Both the position numbers and the translations under genes were made by a program. Source: an uncultured Akkermansia sp. (lineage in GTDB: Bacteria > Verrucomicrobiota > Verrucomicrobiia > Verrucomicrobiales > Akkermansiaceae). Taken from it: 64,000 bases of DNA. A model generated the notes under the pieces. It searched no databases. It worked only from the letters and a program-made list of their open reading frames with translations, and had not been told where the DNA came from. Shown in pieces: positions 27,695-38,005 of this stretch (position 1 is its first letter; every line of letters starts with the position of its first letter). The stretch spans positions 1 to 64,000 of the forward strand of contig CANQBZ010000001.1 in NCBI GenBank assembly GCA_947589295.1, read 5' to 3'.

Positions 27695-30600
27695 TGTCCT
27701 TCTCTTTCCCCGACCTGCCCGTCAGCGCACACCGCCGGGAAATTATTGCGGCGCTCAGGGCGCATCAGGTGGTCATTGTGGTGGGCGAAACCGGCAGTGG
27801 GAAAACGACCCAACTGCCGAAGATGGCGTTGTTGGCGGCCGGGGACAGGCCGGGCATGGTGGGCTGCACCCAACCGCGACGCCTGGCTGCGGTAGCAGTG
27901 GCGCGCCGCCTCGCGGACGAACTGGGGGCTGATCATGCAGGCATGGTAGGTTACCATGTGCGTTTTGATGACCACACCGGCCCGGACACGCGCATCAAAC
28001 TTATGACAGATGGTATCCTGCTGGCTGAAACACAGCAGGACCCTGACCTGCGCGCCTACCACACCATCATTTTAGATGAGGCGCACGAGCGCAGTCTCAA
28101 CATTGATTTTCTGCTCGGCTACCTGAAGCTTTTGCTGAAGCGAAGAAGTGATCTGCGCGTTATCATTTCTTCGGCCACAATGAATGCCACGGCCTTTTCG
28201 GATTTTTTCGGCGGCGCACCGGTGATTGAGGCGCAGGGACGCACCTACCCCGTAGAGCTGCACTATATGCCTCCCGTCGATGAGCGCGAGGAGCTTCCCT
28301 CGCAAGTTCTGCGGGCTACAGAATGGATAACCCAGTACGATGCGAGCGGGGATGTGCTCGTGTTCCTGCCCGGGGAGCGAGAAATACGCGACTGCGCAGA
28401 TGCACTTGTCGAGCTTGACCTGCCCCGTACGGACATTCTGCCTCTCTTCGCACGTCTGAGTCTCGCAGACCAGCAGCGAATTTTCCGTCCCTCACCCGGT
28501 ACACGACGCATCGTGCTTTCCACGAATGTCGCCGAAACATCCCTCACGATCCCGGGAATCATGTATGTTATTGACAGCGGATTGGCGCGCATTTCGCGCT
28601 ACCTCCCCGGACGTCAAATCCAGAGTTTGCAGGTGGAGCCCATCTCCCAGGCATCCGCCCGTCAACGCGCCGGCCGTTGCGGTCGCGTAGCAGAGGGTGT
28701 CTGCATCCGCCTGTACAGCGAGCAAGATTTTAACACGCGTGATGCCCACACTGACCCGGAAATACGCCGCAGTGCTCTGGCCGGGGTTATCCTGCGCATG
28801 GCGGATTTGCATCTGCCTCCGCTCAACAAATTTCCCTTGCCCGACCCGCCGGGCGATCGTCTCATCCGCGAAGGCTACAAAACCTTGCGCGAAATCGGCG
28901 CCATGGATCATGGTAAACGTCTGACCCCGATCGGTCGGCAGCTCGCACGCTTGCCGCTTGACCCGCGCCTGGGCCGCATCTTGCTGGAAGCGCGGCGCGA
29001 AAACGCCGTTCCGGAGGCGCTGGTGCTTGTGGCCGGCATGAGTATTCAAGACCCTCGCGAACGACCTTCCGAACACGCCGAGGAGGCTGACCGCGCGCAT
29101 GCTCTCTGGCGAGATGAAGAGAGCGATTACCTGTCCCTGTTGCGGATGTGGCGCGCGATGGATGAGTTTCGCGAGGGACGCAAGCTGCGCCGCAACGCCT
29201 TGCGTAAGTGGTGCGCCGCCCATTTTGTCTCTTTCACGCGTGTGGTGGAGTGGCACAATCTGGAGCAAGACCTGCGCGCTTCTTTGGCTCTCGCGTTGCG
29301 CTGGCGGGTGCCTCCCCTTCCGCCGGAGCATGAACAAGCGTCGGCGGACAGCATTCACCGCACCGTTCTTGCCGGCGCCCCCCTGCAGATCGGCACATGG
29401 AATCGCGAGGAAAAGCTCTACCGCAGCACGGCGGGCCGTTCCTTTTCTCTCTTTCCCGGCAGCGGCCTTTTCCGCCGCAGAAACCGAGCGCCTTGGGTCT
29501 TCGGCACCGAACTCACTGAAACCGGTCGTTTGTGGTTGAGGCGGGCGGCGGTCCTGAACCCCGCCTGGGTGGAGCAAGTTGCGCCTCATTTGTGCTCGTG
29601 CCATGCCTTTGCCCCGGAGTGGGATGCTAAAGCCGGCGTGGTGTACGCACAAGAGCGCGTGGTGTGCAATGGGCTTACCATTGTGGATTCGCGCCGCATC
29701 AGCTATGCGCGCCACCACCCCGCAGAGGCACGAGCCATCATGATTCGCGATGGCATTCTGCAGCAGAACATGCAGGGCAGCTATCCTTTCCTCGCGCACT
29801 TGGCCGACATGATGGAGCGCGTCGATTGTGCAGAGCACAAGTTGCGGCGTTGTGGTCTCATCCGATGTCCGGAATCCATATACCACTTTTTCGATGAACG
29901 AATCCCCGCTTACTGCACCTCTGAAAAATCGCTGCGTGATTGGCTTTCCCACGCCCAAGACGGCGACCCGCATCTTCTCGATATTCCATATGAAGAGTGT
30001 ATCTACCCCGGTGAAGACAATGCCCCACCCGATCTCTACCCGGACGAAGTTCAGGCCGGAGACGATTCCTACCCCATTTATTACCGCCATGCTCCCGGTG
30101 AGCCGGACGATGGCGTGACCATCGGCGTTCACATTGACCAACTGGATGCTTTCCCGGACTACCTGCCGAGCTGGGGCGTACCCGCACATCTTCCACAGCG
30201 CGTAGAAATGCTGCTGCGTACATTGCCCAAGCCCAACCGACAGCAACTCATGCCGCTCTCTGAAACTGCGCAGCTTTTTTGCGATGAGCAGGCCGGGCGC
30301 GAACCGCACCAGCACCTCCTGCGCGAGCTTGCCGACTTTGTGCACCGCCGCACTGGTCGTTTCTGCCATCCGGATGAATTGGACGCCTCCCGCATGCTCC
30401 CGGAATATGTCACCAAAATTTGGGTGTGCGATGATGAGGGGCAGGAGCTCGCGCTTGGTACCGATGCCGAGCAACTGCGCGCCGCCCTCGCTGCCTACCG
30501 CCAAAAGCGCTTCCATAAGCAGGCCGCACGTTCTTTCTCCTCCTCGCCGATGACTCGTTGGGACTGCGGAAACCTGCCGGAAACCGTGCCGGTGGGGAAT

Positions 30601-31392
30601 GACGTGGGATATCCCGCCCTCGCCGATGAACGCAACTGCGTGTGCGTGCGCATCTGCCCCACGGCGGAGCAAGCCGAGTTCGTGCATCGCGCGGGTGTGC
30701 GCCGCCTGGTCTCTCTGCGTTGCGGAGATTTCCTGCAATCCATCAAAAAACGGCTCCCCATCGCGGGCGTGCAGGCTCGATTGGCGCTTTCCACGGTCGG
30801 CGCGCGACCGAAAGAAAATGCCCAACTCTCTGTGAACGCCGCCATCGATGCAACGCTCGGTCCGCTTCCGCGCTCCGCAGAGGACTTCGACAACGCTTGC
30901 GAACGTGTGCGCGTCAATCTCTACGACACCCTCGCGGGCAGTATTTCTCGCGTGTGGCAGCAACTCGCCGCTACGCAAGATGCGCTCAGCTCCTTCCGGC
31001 TCGCTTCCGTCGGCACTCCCGCGGCCACGCGCATCCTCAGCGACTTGGAACGCCAGTGGGCTTGGCTCACTCGCCCCGGATTCTTATGTGTCGGCTCGCC
31101 GGATACTCTTCCAGATTACCTGCGATTTGTGCGCGGCATGAGTGAGCGCCTGCAGCGTCTCTCTCACCGCCCCCTCGCAGATGATCTCAGCCGACTCGCC
31201 AGCTTTGATGCCGCTGTACCCGCCGTGTTCTACGAACGATATGCGCATCACGCCGACTCCGCCATTTGGTTGCGTTACGCGTTGATGGTCGAAGAATGGC
31301 GCCTTTCTCTCTTTGCTCCTCCCCTCTCCCTCAAGGGTCGTGCCTCCGCGAAAAAGCTCCAGAGCCTTGCCACCCAACTTAGCCTTATTTAA
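27691..31392 (+). CDS. hrpA: ATP-dependent RNA helicase HrpA
   Basis: VVIVVGETGSGKTTQLPKMAL, TQPRRLAAVAVARRLA, DEAH (IILDEAHERSLNIDFLLGYLK), STNVAETSLTIPGIMYVIDSGLAR, QRAGRCGR; long C-terminal extension (DUF3418-like). Confidence 0.93.
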   Translation: MMSFSFPDLPVSAHRREIIAALRAHQVVIVVGETGSGKTTQLPKMALLAAGDRPGMVGCTQPRRLAAVAVARRLADELGADHAGMVGYHVRFDDHTGPDTRIKLMTDGILLAETQQDPDLRAYHTIILDEAHERSLNIDFLLGYLKLLLKRRSDLRVIISSATMNATAFSDFFGGAPVIEAQGRTYPVELHYMPPVDEREELPSQVLRATEWITQYDASGDVLVFLPGEREIRDCADALVELDLPRTDILPLFARLSLADQQRIFRPSPGTRRIVLSTNVAETSLTIPGIMYVIDSGLARISRYLPGRQIQSLQVEPISQASARQRAGRCGRVAEGVCIRLYSEQDFNTRDAHTDPEIRRSALAGVILRMADLHLPPLNKFPLPDPPGDRLIREGYKTLREIGAMDHGKRLTPIGRQLARLPLDPRLGRILLEARRENAVPEALVLVAGMSIQDPRERPSEHAEEADRAHALWRDEESDYLSLLRMWRAMDEFREGRKLRRNALRKWCAAHFVSFTRVVEWHNLEQDLRASLALALRWRVPPLPPEHEQASADSIHRTVLAGAPLQIGTWNREEKLYRSTAGRSFSLFPGSGLFRRRNRAPWVFGTELTETGRLWLRRAAVLNPAWVEQVAPHLCSCHAFAPEWDAKAGVVYAQERVVCNGLTIVDSRRISYARHHPAEARAIMIRDGILQQNMQGSYPFLAHLADMMERVDCAEHKLRRCGLIRCPESIYHFFDERIPAYCTSEKSLRDWLSHAQDGDPHLLDIPYEECIYPGEDNAPPDLYPDEVQAGDDSYPIYYRHAPGEPDDGVTIGVHIDQLDAFPDYLPSWGVPAHLPQRVEMLLRTLPKPNRQQLMPLSETAQLFCDEQAGREPHQHLLRELADFVHRRTGRFCHPDELDASRMLPEYVTKIWVCDDEGQELALGTDAEQLRAALAAYRQKRFHKQAARSFSSSPMTRWDCGNLPETVPVGNDVGYPALADERNCVCVRICPTAEQAEFVHRAGVRRLVSLRCGDFLQSIKKRLPIAGVQARLALSTVGARPKENAQLSVNAAIDATLGPLPRSAEDFDNACERVRVNLYDTLAGSISRVWQQLAATQDALSSFRLASVGTPAATRILSDLERQWAWLTRPGFLCVGSPDTLPDYLRFVRGMSERLQRLSHRPLADDLSRLASFDAAVPAVFYERYAHHADSAIWLRYALMVEEWRLSLFAPPLSLKGRASAKKLQSLATQLSLI
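29861..29897. repeat. 37-bp block inside hrpA, near-identical to 33054-33090
   Basis: tccgatgtccggaatccatataccactttttcgatga; 34/37 matches to the intergenic copy. Confidence 0.8.
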
Positions 31393-31776
31393 TCGACATC
31401 TTTTGTGGGCGCATAACAAGCGCATCGCGCAGATATGTTCTGGATGGCGGATGTACTCAAGAATAGGAGAGGGACAACTTCCTTCGCATCGTAGAGTGTA
31501 CTGCCATTGCGGTTTTCGTATTCGGAAACAAACGTGGTCAACAGACCAGAGAATGTTCTCTACTTTTCCACTTCATCCCAATGCGTTTGTCCTGCCCAAC
31601 TCCCATACCGGACCCTCAGTATCGAAAAGCGCCTTCAGGAGATTAACCAACGCACACAGACGGTCACTTCGAGATGGATTGTGTCGTTGATCCTCCATGT
31701 TCCCACGACACCTTCCTCGTCCCTACGGAGCGCGTCACTCGTTGTGAATTGTCTTCCGTCTCTCAGTATTTTATAC

Positions 31777-31805
31777 TTGACCTTGAAAGAAGAATTCAAT
31801 ATAAG
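31777..31805 (+). promoter_or_regulatory. Sigma70-like promoter upstream of the ankyrin gene
   Basis: TTGACC - 17 bp - TATAAG, 15 nt before ATG 31821. Confidence 0.45.
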
Positions 31806-31820
31806 TAAGAAAACAGTTAT

Positions 31821-32969
31821 ATGACTCACATGCCCACACTCGCAGAAGAACTTCGTGAACAATTGCAGGAAATACCGGAGAAAAAAAGACTCTCGTCCGG
31901 TGTCAGGGTCGTGATTGCTGCCATTGCGGGTATTGTTGCAGGGGCAGCCTTTTCTTATTTTCTGCTGACGCCCAAGGATCCTTGGGAAGAGCGTGTCAAG
32001 GAAGGAGTAGGGAGGATTTATGCCCAGGATGCCCAGTGCGATGTGCACAAAGCAGCCAGAGAGGGAAATATCCGTATGCTCATGCGCTGGAGTCTCAGTA
32101 AGGAAGAATTGAATCGTCAAGACAAAAATGGCAACACACCTCTTCACATCGCAGCACTGCATTCACAGCCGGATGCCGTGCAGTTGCTGTTGAATGCCGG
32201 TGCAGATACAAACATCAAAAACAAAAAAGGAAAAACGGCCGAGGCACTTGCAGTTTCTCCTGCCGTGAAGTTTGCTTTCGATTACGCCAAGGGGGTGCGT
32301 AAGGACGAGCTGAAGGTGTATGAGGAATTGGAAAATGGAAATGGAAAAGCTCTCACCGATGGCTTAGCGCATGGACTTAATCCCAATGCTGCGCCGCCTC
32401 CCGGAAAGGATACCAATCTCCTATGTTCAGCATGCAAAAAGAGTAATTCCAATGTTATTCGTAAGCTGCTCAAGGCGGGATTTACGATCGTTGAACCTCA
32501 GGGGAAAACAACCGCCCTCTATACGGCCTTAATGCATGACAGAGCGGACTTGATACCCCTGTTGATAGACTCCGGTTGCTGTCCTTTTCACAGTAACTTT
32601 GGTAACGGGGCTTTCTTGATCCATGATGCAATTTATTCTAACAAGATGAAAGCGTTTTCTGCGTTACTTCCCCACTTTAATGTGATGAACTACTCTCCGT
32701 CGAGCTGGGCTCTCGGCACCCCTATGTCGATGGCCGTGTCAAGAGGAAACATAAGAGCATACGATCAGATGAGAGAGCGCGGTGTGGATCCCAACAATCC
32801 GATTTGCTCGGGGAAGACTCCTTTGTTGATTGTTGCGGCTCGTTCGAACCGCGAGGAGATGGTACGGCGTCTTTTGAAAGATGGGGTGGATAAGAATGCG
32901 CGTGATAAAGACGGTAAACGTGCCATAGATTACGCCAAAGGAAAAATTGCCGAACTTCTCCGAGATTAG
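31821..32969 (+). CDS. Membrane-anchored ankyrin-repeat protein
   Basis: N-terminal TM (VRVVIAAIAGIVAGAAFSYFLL) then NGNTPLHIAALHSQPDAVQLLLNAGADTNIKNKKGKTA and further ANK units. Confidence 0.85.
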   Translation: MTHMPTLAEELREQLQEIPEKKRLSSGVRVVIAAIAGIVAGAAFSYFLLTPKDPWEERVKEGVGRIYAQDAQCDVHKAAREGNIRMLMRWSLSKEELNRQDKNGNTPLHIAALHSQPDAVQLLLNAGADTNIKNKKGKTAEALAVSPAVKFAFDYAKGVRKDELKVYEELENGNGKALTDGLAHGLNPNAAPPPGKDTNLLCSACKKSNSNVIRKLLKAGFTIVEPQGKTTALYTALMHDRADLIPLLIDSGCCPFHSNFGNGAFLIHDAIYSNKMKAFSALLPHFNVMNYSPSSWALGTPMSMAVSRGNIRAYDQMRERGVDPNNPICSGKTPLLIVAARSNREEMVRRLLKDGVDKNARDKDGKRAIDYAKGKIAELLRD

Positions 32970-33053
32970 GGCGAAAAAAACTCCCTGTTGCAGCTCTTCG
33001 ATATTCCTGTACGACTCAATCCCCTGGCACTTCAGGTGGGATCAGTGGGTGCG

Positions 33054-33090
33054 TCCGATGTCCGGAATCCATGTTCCACTTTTCCGATGA
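33054..33090. repeat. Intergenic copy of the 37-bp hrpA block
   Basis: tccgatgtccggaatccatgttccacttttccgatga; 34/37 matches to 29861-29897. Confidence 0.8.
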
Positions 33091-33150
33091 CGCAACGCGC
33101 CGACCCCGATACGAGGATGGCGTCGATCAGAGCAGGGAACGTCCACTGGA

Positions 33151-34431
33151 TTAGCCGAGCTTTTTCTCTCGCACGGTGAAAACTTTGTCGCCCCGCCGAA
33201 CTCTTCGGGGAAGTTGGACAAGAATCACGGAACCCTTCCGTGCGTGAGAAATGGGACGTGTTTCGCCAGCAAGATCATCAGCGCGCATCTCCGCGATGGT
33301 ATGTCTCAAAACGCCAGTAGTGGGACCCGTTATTTCAATAGTCTCACCAGTCTGCAAGTCTACGGCATTCAGCCGAATCTCCGCCACGCCGACGCGCGCG
33401 TAATACTTGAGCACCGTGCCGGCAAAATCACGCTGTTCGGTAGCTTGGCTGCCGGGTGCGCCGCTCCACCCATCCCACAACTCGCCCAAGTAATAGCCGC
33501 CATGCCAGAAGGAGCGGTTAAAAACACTGTGCAAACGCTGCTCCCACGCCTGCACCCGCTGCTCGCTCCAGTCGCCTTGGGCCCACGCCTGCGCGGCCTC
33601 GCGGTACACGGCGGTAACGGTGCTCACGTACGCCGCAGATCGCCCGCGTCCCTCCAACTTAAGTACCGACACACCGGCATCCAGCAACTGGTCGAGCACA
33701 CGAATCGTGCAGAGATCAGCGGGCGACATGATGTACTGATTATCCACTTCCAGTTCAAAACCTGTCTCTACGTCAACGGCGCGGTAACGGCGGCGACAGA
33801 GTTGATAGCAATCGCCTCGGTTCGCGCTGTGGCAGTGCGCAGCAAGACTCATGCCACACTTGCCGGAGATAGCGATGCAGAGCGCCCCATGCGCAAAGAG
33901 CTCAATACGCAGCGGTTTCCCACTCGGCCCGCATATCGGCTCACTCTGCACGGCGCATACCATTTCACGCACGCGTCCTAATGTGAGCTCACGCGCCGGC
34001 ACCACCACATCTGCGTACTGTGCGTAAACTCGAAGCGCTTCGGTGTTGCTCACATTCGCCTGGACGGAGATGTGCACCTCCAGCCCGATGCTGCGCGCAA
34101 AACGGATCACCGCCATATCCGCTGCAATCACGGCGTCCACTCCCGCCTTCTTTGCCGCGCGCAGCAGTTGCCGCATCTCGTGAAGCTCCTCGTCATAAAC
34201 CACCACATTGCAGGTAAGGTAGGCGCGCGCGCCACAGGCATGGCAGAGGCGCGCCACCTTTGGCAAATCGTCCGTTGTAAAGTTAGACGTGGCGTGCGCG
34301 CGCATGTTGAGCTTCCCTACGCCGAAATACACGCTGTCAGCGCCCGCGCGGAGCGCAGCCGACAAGCTCTCGAAAGAACCGGCTGGCGCCATAATTTCCA
34401 CCGATTGGCGAACGGAGTTATTTTCTTTCAT
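33151..34431 (-). CDS. Peptidase U32 family protein
   Basis: MAPAGSFESLSAALRAGADSVYFGV; VHISVQANVSNTEAL; ELFAHGALCIAISGKCGMS...NRGDCYQLCRRRY. Start 34431 overlaps the upstream stop. Confidence 0.88.
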   Translation of the reverse strand: MKENNSVRQSVEIMAPAGSFESLSAALRAGADSVYFGVGKLNMRAHATSNFTTDDLPKVARLCHACGARAYLTCNVVVYDEELHEMRQLLRAAKKAGVDAVIAADMAVIRFARSIGLEVHISVQANVSNTEALRVYAQYADVVVPARELTLGRVREMVCAVQSEPICGPSGKPLRIELFAHGALCIAISGKCGMSLAAHCHSANRGDCYQLCRRRYRAVDVETGFELEVDNQYIMSPADLCTIRVLDQLLDAGVSVLKLEGRGRSAAYVSTVTAVYREAAQAWAQGDWSEQRVQAWEQRLHSVFNRSFWHGGYYLGELWDGWSGAPGSQATEQRDFAGTVLKYYARVGVAEIRLNAVDLQTGETIEITGPTTGVLRHTIAEMRADDLAGETRPISHARKGSVILVQLPRRVRRGDKVFTVREKKLG

Positions 34432-34849
34432 GTTCACGGCAAAATAGCAGTCGGAACTCATGCTCGGGGCGCCCATGTCGGCGGTTAAGCTCACCTAGCA
34501 TTTCCCGAGCCTGTGTCGGGAGCTTGCTCCATATATCCGGTTGGACGATCATCCTGTCTTCACCGGTAAACCAAACATCGGCCTCCACCCTCTCCCCGTG
34601 GTACTCCAGGCGCACGCGGTAGGGCGATTCCTCCGTTTGCAGCCACTCGTAGCTCAATCGCCCATGCCCCGCTCCGCGCCACTTTACCTCAGCCGACAAC
34701 ACCTCCACCCGCACCCGCGCGCTCTTCTCGCTCCACTCGCCCAGCACAAGTCGGCGCGGATCTTCTTTTGGCCACAGCAGTACACCCGCCCCTGCTATCA
34801 GTGCGCTTGCCGCTGTGGCAATCAACCACCAACGCAGGATTCGGTGCAT
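34418..34849 (-). CDS. Small single-pass membrane protein
   Basis: MHRILRWWLIATAASALIAGAGVLLW TM from the internal Met at 34849; overlaps the U32 start. Confidence 0.6.
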   Translation of the reverse strand: MHRILRWWLIATAASALIAGAGVLLWPKEDPRRLVLGEWSEKSARVRVEVLSAEVKWRGAGHGRLSYEWLQTEESPYRVRLEYHGERVEADVWFTGEDRMIVQPDIWSKLPTQAREMLGELNRRHGRPEHEFRLLFCREHERK

Positions 34850-34880
34850 AGACTTATGGGTTGAATTGTTTGCGCAGGCA

Positions 34881-35348
34881 TCACTGGCGCGTTCCGCCGG
34901 AGCGATGAGCTGCCGCCTCAATGAGAAAGAGCTCAGCTACGCGGAAAGCTCGGCGAGCCGTTTCGGCAGCCGTTTGATCATCCATGAGCGCCAAGCCTTC
35001 CTCCGTCACTTCCCCCTTGAAGATTTTCCAAGCGCGGGAAACTAATTCATCAGTATCCACAGCGGGGTGCCGCTGCGCGCTCGATGTGCTCTCTTCCTTG
35101 TGGCGCCGATTATGACGGCGTTTGCGCGTTTTGCCCAGTGGCTCATGACCGCCTACCACTTCGGGTTCCGGGTAATCTGCAGTTTCCTGCTGGGGCGCAT
35201 GGTCCGAGCGTGATTTGCGGGGCTTGGGAGCAGCGGTGGAGCCCTTGCCGACAGGCGCCTTGCCTCCAGCTACGCGCTTGGAAGTGCTGCGAGCCGCAGG
35301 GGTTGCCTCAGTTGTGGAATCGTCAGCTGTTTTCATCGTATTCTTCAT
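34881..35348 (-). CDS. Hypothetical basic, low-complexity protein
   Basis: 155-aa ORF from MKNTMKTADDS; K/R/S/T-rich N-terminus and helical C-terminus; overlaps the upstream CDS by 26 bp. Confidence 0.5.
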   Translation of the reverse strand: MKNTMKTADDSTTEATPAARSTSKRVAGGKAPVGKGSTAAPKPRKSRSDHAPQQETADYPEPEVVGGHEPLGKTRKRRHNRRHKEESTSSAQRHPAVDTDELVSRAWKIFKGEVTEEGLALMDDQTAAETARRAFRVAELFLIEAAAHRSGGTRQ

Positions 35349-36582
35349 AGGGGATTTCTTTGGTACGCTTGACATTGAAACACCACGTGGCCTTGTGGGG
35401 CGTCCCATCCGTATTTTTCCAGTTCAGTCTCACAACAACGGGGGACTGGTAGAAGCGCAAGGGAGGGACCCACTGCACCGTGCCCGCTGCGCTATCAACC
35501 TTGCTCGGCACCCGTCCGAATCCTCCCACCTCCATCTCCACGCTCGTCAAATCAATGTCCTGAACAGCTCCAACTTGAGCCGAAATAATCGGCAAACTCT
35601 CATCGACTTCGGCGTCGGGCGCCGGATAAACCGGAAATGGAGGCACGGGTGATTTGCCTTGTTTTTTTGCCATCTGCTGCGATCCGCTCGCCCGCGGTGA
35701 AAAGTCCATCGCTCGCCGAAAAATGGAACCGTCATTGCCAAACACCATGTAGCGGTGCACCTGCATCGCATCCTCATGCACATCGACCTTCCCAGGTATG
35801 ACGGTAAAAGCGGCAACGTACCCGTAACTCGGCAGCCGTTCCACCATCTCGGGCGTTACATACCCACCCGGGTAGCAGTATGCGTTAATCGGCCCGAATA
35901 ATTCTCCAAGCCGTTTGAAAGAACCTCCCATCTCCGCATCCATCAGGTCTGCGAAGGCCTGCTCGCCGAGGGCCTGCTCCTTTTTCCATGTACTCGGGTA
36001 GTAATGGCTCGTGGAGTGGCTGCCAATGGTTGCGCCGTACTGCTGCATCTCGCGGATCATCGCGGGCGTCATACTGTCGCCTCGGCCGGTCAGGTACTTG
36101 GTGTAGAGAAAGAGAGTGAAAGGGTATCCATATTCCTTCAAGATGGGGAAGGCATCCGTGTACACGCTGCGCCACCCGTCATCCAACGTAATGAGTACGC
36201 ACCTGGCCGGCAGTTGCAAGGTCCCGAGCCTCCAGTCCAAAAACTCCTTCATGCTGATCACGCGCAGCCCCGCTTTGTGGATGTAGTCCATTTGCTGCCG
36301 GAACTCTGAGGTGCGCATCAACATCTCCGTCACCGGCTTCGTATTGCTGAAGTTATGGTACCCAAGCACCGCCACACGCGTCTTCTCCCGGGCTACAGGC
36401 TGCGTATTGTCGGCATCCGGCAGGTCCACGATGGCGCCTCCCCGTTGCGCAACGGCCGACTCTCCCCGCCCCACCTCTGCAGCCCCCTCGACCGGGTCCG
36501 GATTCATGGGCGGCGGTTCAAAATATTGTCCCCATGCGCTCCAGGCCACCGCCAGACCTATCATGTACAGCATGCGCCTCAT
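35323..36582 (-). CDS. Secreted polysaccharide deacetylase family protein
   Basis: Signal peptide; VAVLGYHNFS, CVLITLDDGWRSVYTDAFPILKEYGYPFTLFLYT, TIGSHSTSH, INAYCYPGGYV. Confidence 0.85.
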   Translation of the reverse strand: MRRMLYMIGLAVAWSAWGQYFEPPPMNPDPVEGAAEVGRGESAVAQRGGAIVDLPDADNTQPVAREKTRVAVLGYHNFSNTKPVTEMLMRTSEFRQQMDYIHKAGLRVISMKEFLDWRLGTLQLPARCVLITLDDGWRSVYTDAFPILKEYGYPFTLFLYTKYLTGRGDSMTPAMIREMQQYGATIGSHSTSHYYPSTWKKEQALGEQAFADLMDAEMGGSFKRLGELFGPINAYCYPGGYVTPEMVERLPSYGYVAAFTVIPGKVDVHEDAMQVHRYMVFGNDGSIFRRAMDFSPRASGSQQMAKKQGKSPVPPFPVYPAPDAEVDESLPIISAQVGAVQDIDLTSVEMEVGGFGRVPSKVDSAAGTVQWVPPLRFYQSPVVVRLNWKNTDGTPHKATWCFNVKRTKEIPYEEYDENS

Positions 36583-36591
36583 CTACCCATA

Positions 36592-36619
36592 AGCCTAGCA
36601 TATCGGAGCCTCTTGGCAA
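36592..36619 (-). promoter_or_regulatory. Promoter for the deacetylase gene, very short leader
   Basis: Minus strand TTGCCA - 16 bp - TAGGCT, 9 nt before ATG 36582. Confidence 0.45.
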
Positions 36620-36629
36620 GCCTTTTTTC

Positions 36630-36658
36630 TTGCAGTGCATCCCACCTTGTCGTAGAAT
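36630..36658 (+). promoter_or_regulatory. Promoter abutting ATG 36665 (leaderless geometry)
   Basis: TTGCAG - 17 bp - TAGAAT, 6 nt, ATG. Confidence 0.5.
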
Positions 36659-36664
36659 ACTCCC

Positions 36665-37120
36665 ATGAATAAGAAACTTATTCTTCTTGCTGCTGCTTTC
36701 ACGACCCTGATCTTTTCTGCATGCACCACCTGCTACAATGAGCGCTTTTGCCAGGAGCTCGTGGGGCTGAGTAGTGCACAGGTCGTTTCCACCCTTGGCA
36801 CACCCACTCATATCTACGAACAGGGTTCTACCAAAATCATGGAATGGGTCTATGATGGCACCTATATGACAAATTATGTGGTGCCCGGTCGCGCAGATTC
36901 CTGGGTTGATTCCCGCGGCGGCGTACACTCCACCTTTGTGCCCCCCTCCGAGCGCATCAGCGCGATCCCGCAAGTTGCCGTGCTGCGCCTTACCTTGGAA
37001 AAAGACCGCGTGACCGCCTACACTTCGCAGTTCAACGGCTCGGACATGTGCAATCACTTCGTGCCCGAGAATTTCATACGCCGCTACAAAATGGAAGACA
37101 AGGCACGCACACGCGACTGA
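36665..37120 (+). CDS. Small putative lipoprotein (BamE/SmpA-like look)
   Basis: MNKKLILLAAAFTTLIFSACTTCYN lipobox; LSSAQVVSTLGTPTHIYEQGSTKIMEWVYDG resembles the BamE-like G-x-P pattern. Confidence 0.65.
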   Translation: MNKKLILLAAAFTTLIFSACTTCYNERFCQELVGLSSAQVVSTLGTPTHIYEQGSTKIMEWVYDGTYMTNYVVPGRADSWVDSRGGVHSTFVPPSERISAIPQVAVLRLTLEKDRVTAYTSQFNGSDMCNHFVPENFIRRYKMEDKARTRD

Positions 37121-37146
37121 GCCGCATCCCCCTTTCACCCATCGCC

Positions 37147-37989
37147 ATGAATAAGATTCTCCTCACTTGTCTGATGACAGGCACAGTAGTGGCCGCTCCC
37201 TTGCCGGACTACCCTGTTGTGTATGATCCGACCGTGCGCGGACCCGTGCAGAATCCGGCCTATGCCAAAACACGCCGCGCCGTACCGGCTGCAACGCCGC
37301 TCCAGCAACCCCCTCCTGCCCTCCCGGAGGCCTACGCTGCCCCGAGGCACCCTGCAACCACCGCGCAGCATTACCCGCGGTACATGGACTCTTCTAATTA
37401 TGAGTTCACCCTTTCCGTAAATTATGGTTTCAAAGCCTGCCCGGACAATGCCTACGCTTGCGATATGCTCGGCTTCGAGCTGGAGGGCGCCTACTACCTC
37501 ACCAATCACCAGGCCATCACCCTGTCCTTCGGCTTTGCCGGCGGCGGAGATGATGAGAACTTCTGGGTCATTCCCGAGGACGCTCCTCCCTACCCATGGA
37601 CCGACAGCTACGACCGCTCGTCCATTACGCTCGCCTTGGGCTACCGCTTCTCACACCGCTTGGGACGCTTCTGCGAGCTGCAAGTGGGGGCCAAGTGCGG
37701 CTTGGATGTGCAAAGCCTCGACACGGAGTTTGGCTACGGCTGGAGCGATCCGTACTATGACAATCCATGGGACTGCGGCAAGCGCGACACGGTCGCCGGC
37801 ATGATATACGCCGGTTATGTGAACATCTGCTTCCCTATCGCCCGCAATGGCTCGTTCTTTGTGGGTTACCAATATCGCGGCTCAACGGCAAAGCCCAGTG
37901 CTAAATACGGCTTCCCTTACAATATGAGCATTGAAACCGGGTCCATGCGCTGGCACGAGGTACGTTTGGGCGTTAACCTTACATTCTAA
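37147..37989 (+). CDS. Putative outer-membrane beta-barrel protein
   Basis: Signal peptide; alternating strands (FTLSVNYGFKA, ITLALGYRFSH, CELQVGAKCGLD); ends VRLGVNLTF with C-terminal Phe. Confidence 0.65.
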   Translation: MNKILLTCLMTGTVVAAPLPDYPVVYDPTVRGPVQNPAYAKTRRAVPAATPLQQPPPALPEAYAAPRHPATTAQHYPRYMDSSNYEFTLSVNYGFKACPDNAYACDMLGFELEGAYYLTNHQAITLSFGFAGGGDDENFWVIPEDAPPYPWTDSYDRSSITLALGYRFSHRLGRFCELQVGAKCGLDVQSLDTEFGYGWSDPYYDNPWDCGKRDTVAGMIYAGYVNICFPIARNGSFFVGYQYRGSTAKPSAKYGFPYNMSIETGSMRWHEVRLGVNLTF

Positions 37990-38005
37990 ATTAACTTCCC
38001 TCTCT

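Noticed and set aside
28492-30978. 828-aa minus ORF opposite hrpA
   Set aside because: The sense strand encodes a clear HrpA helicase; long antisense ORFs are expected in high-GC coding DNA.
31393-31776. Possible small RNA or extra gene between hrpA and the ankyrin gene
   Set aside because: No convincing ORF, hairpin or terminator could be seen; left unannotated.
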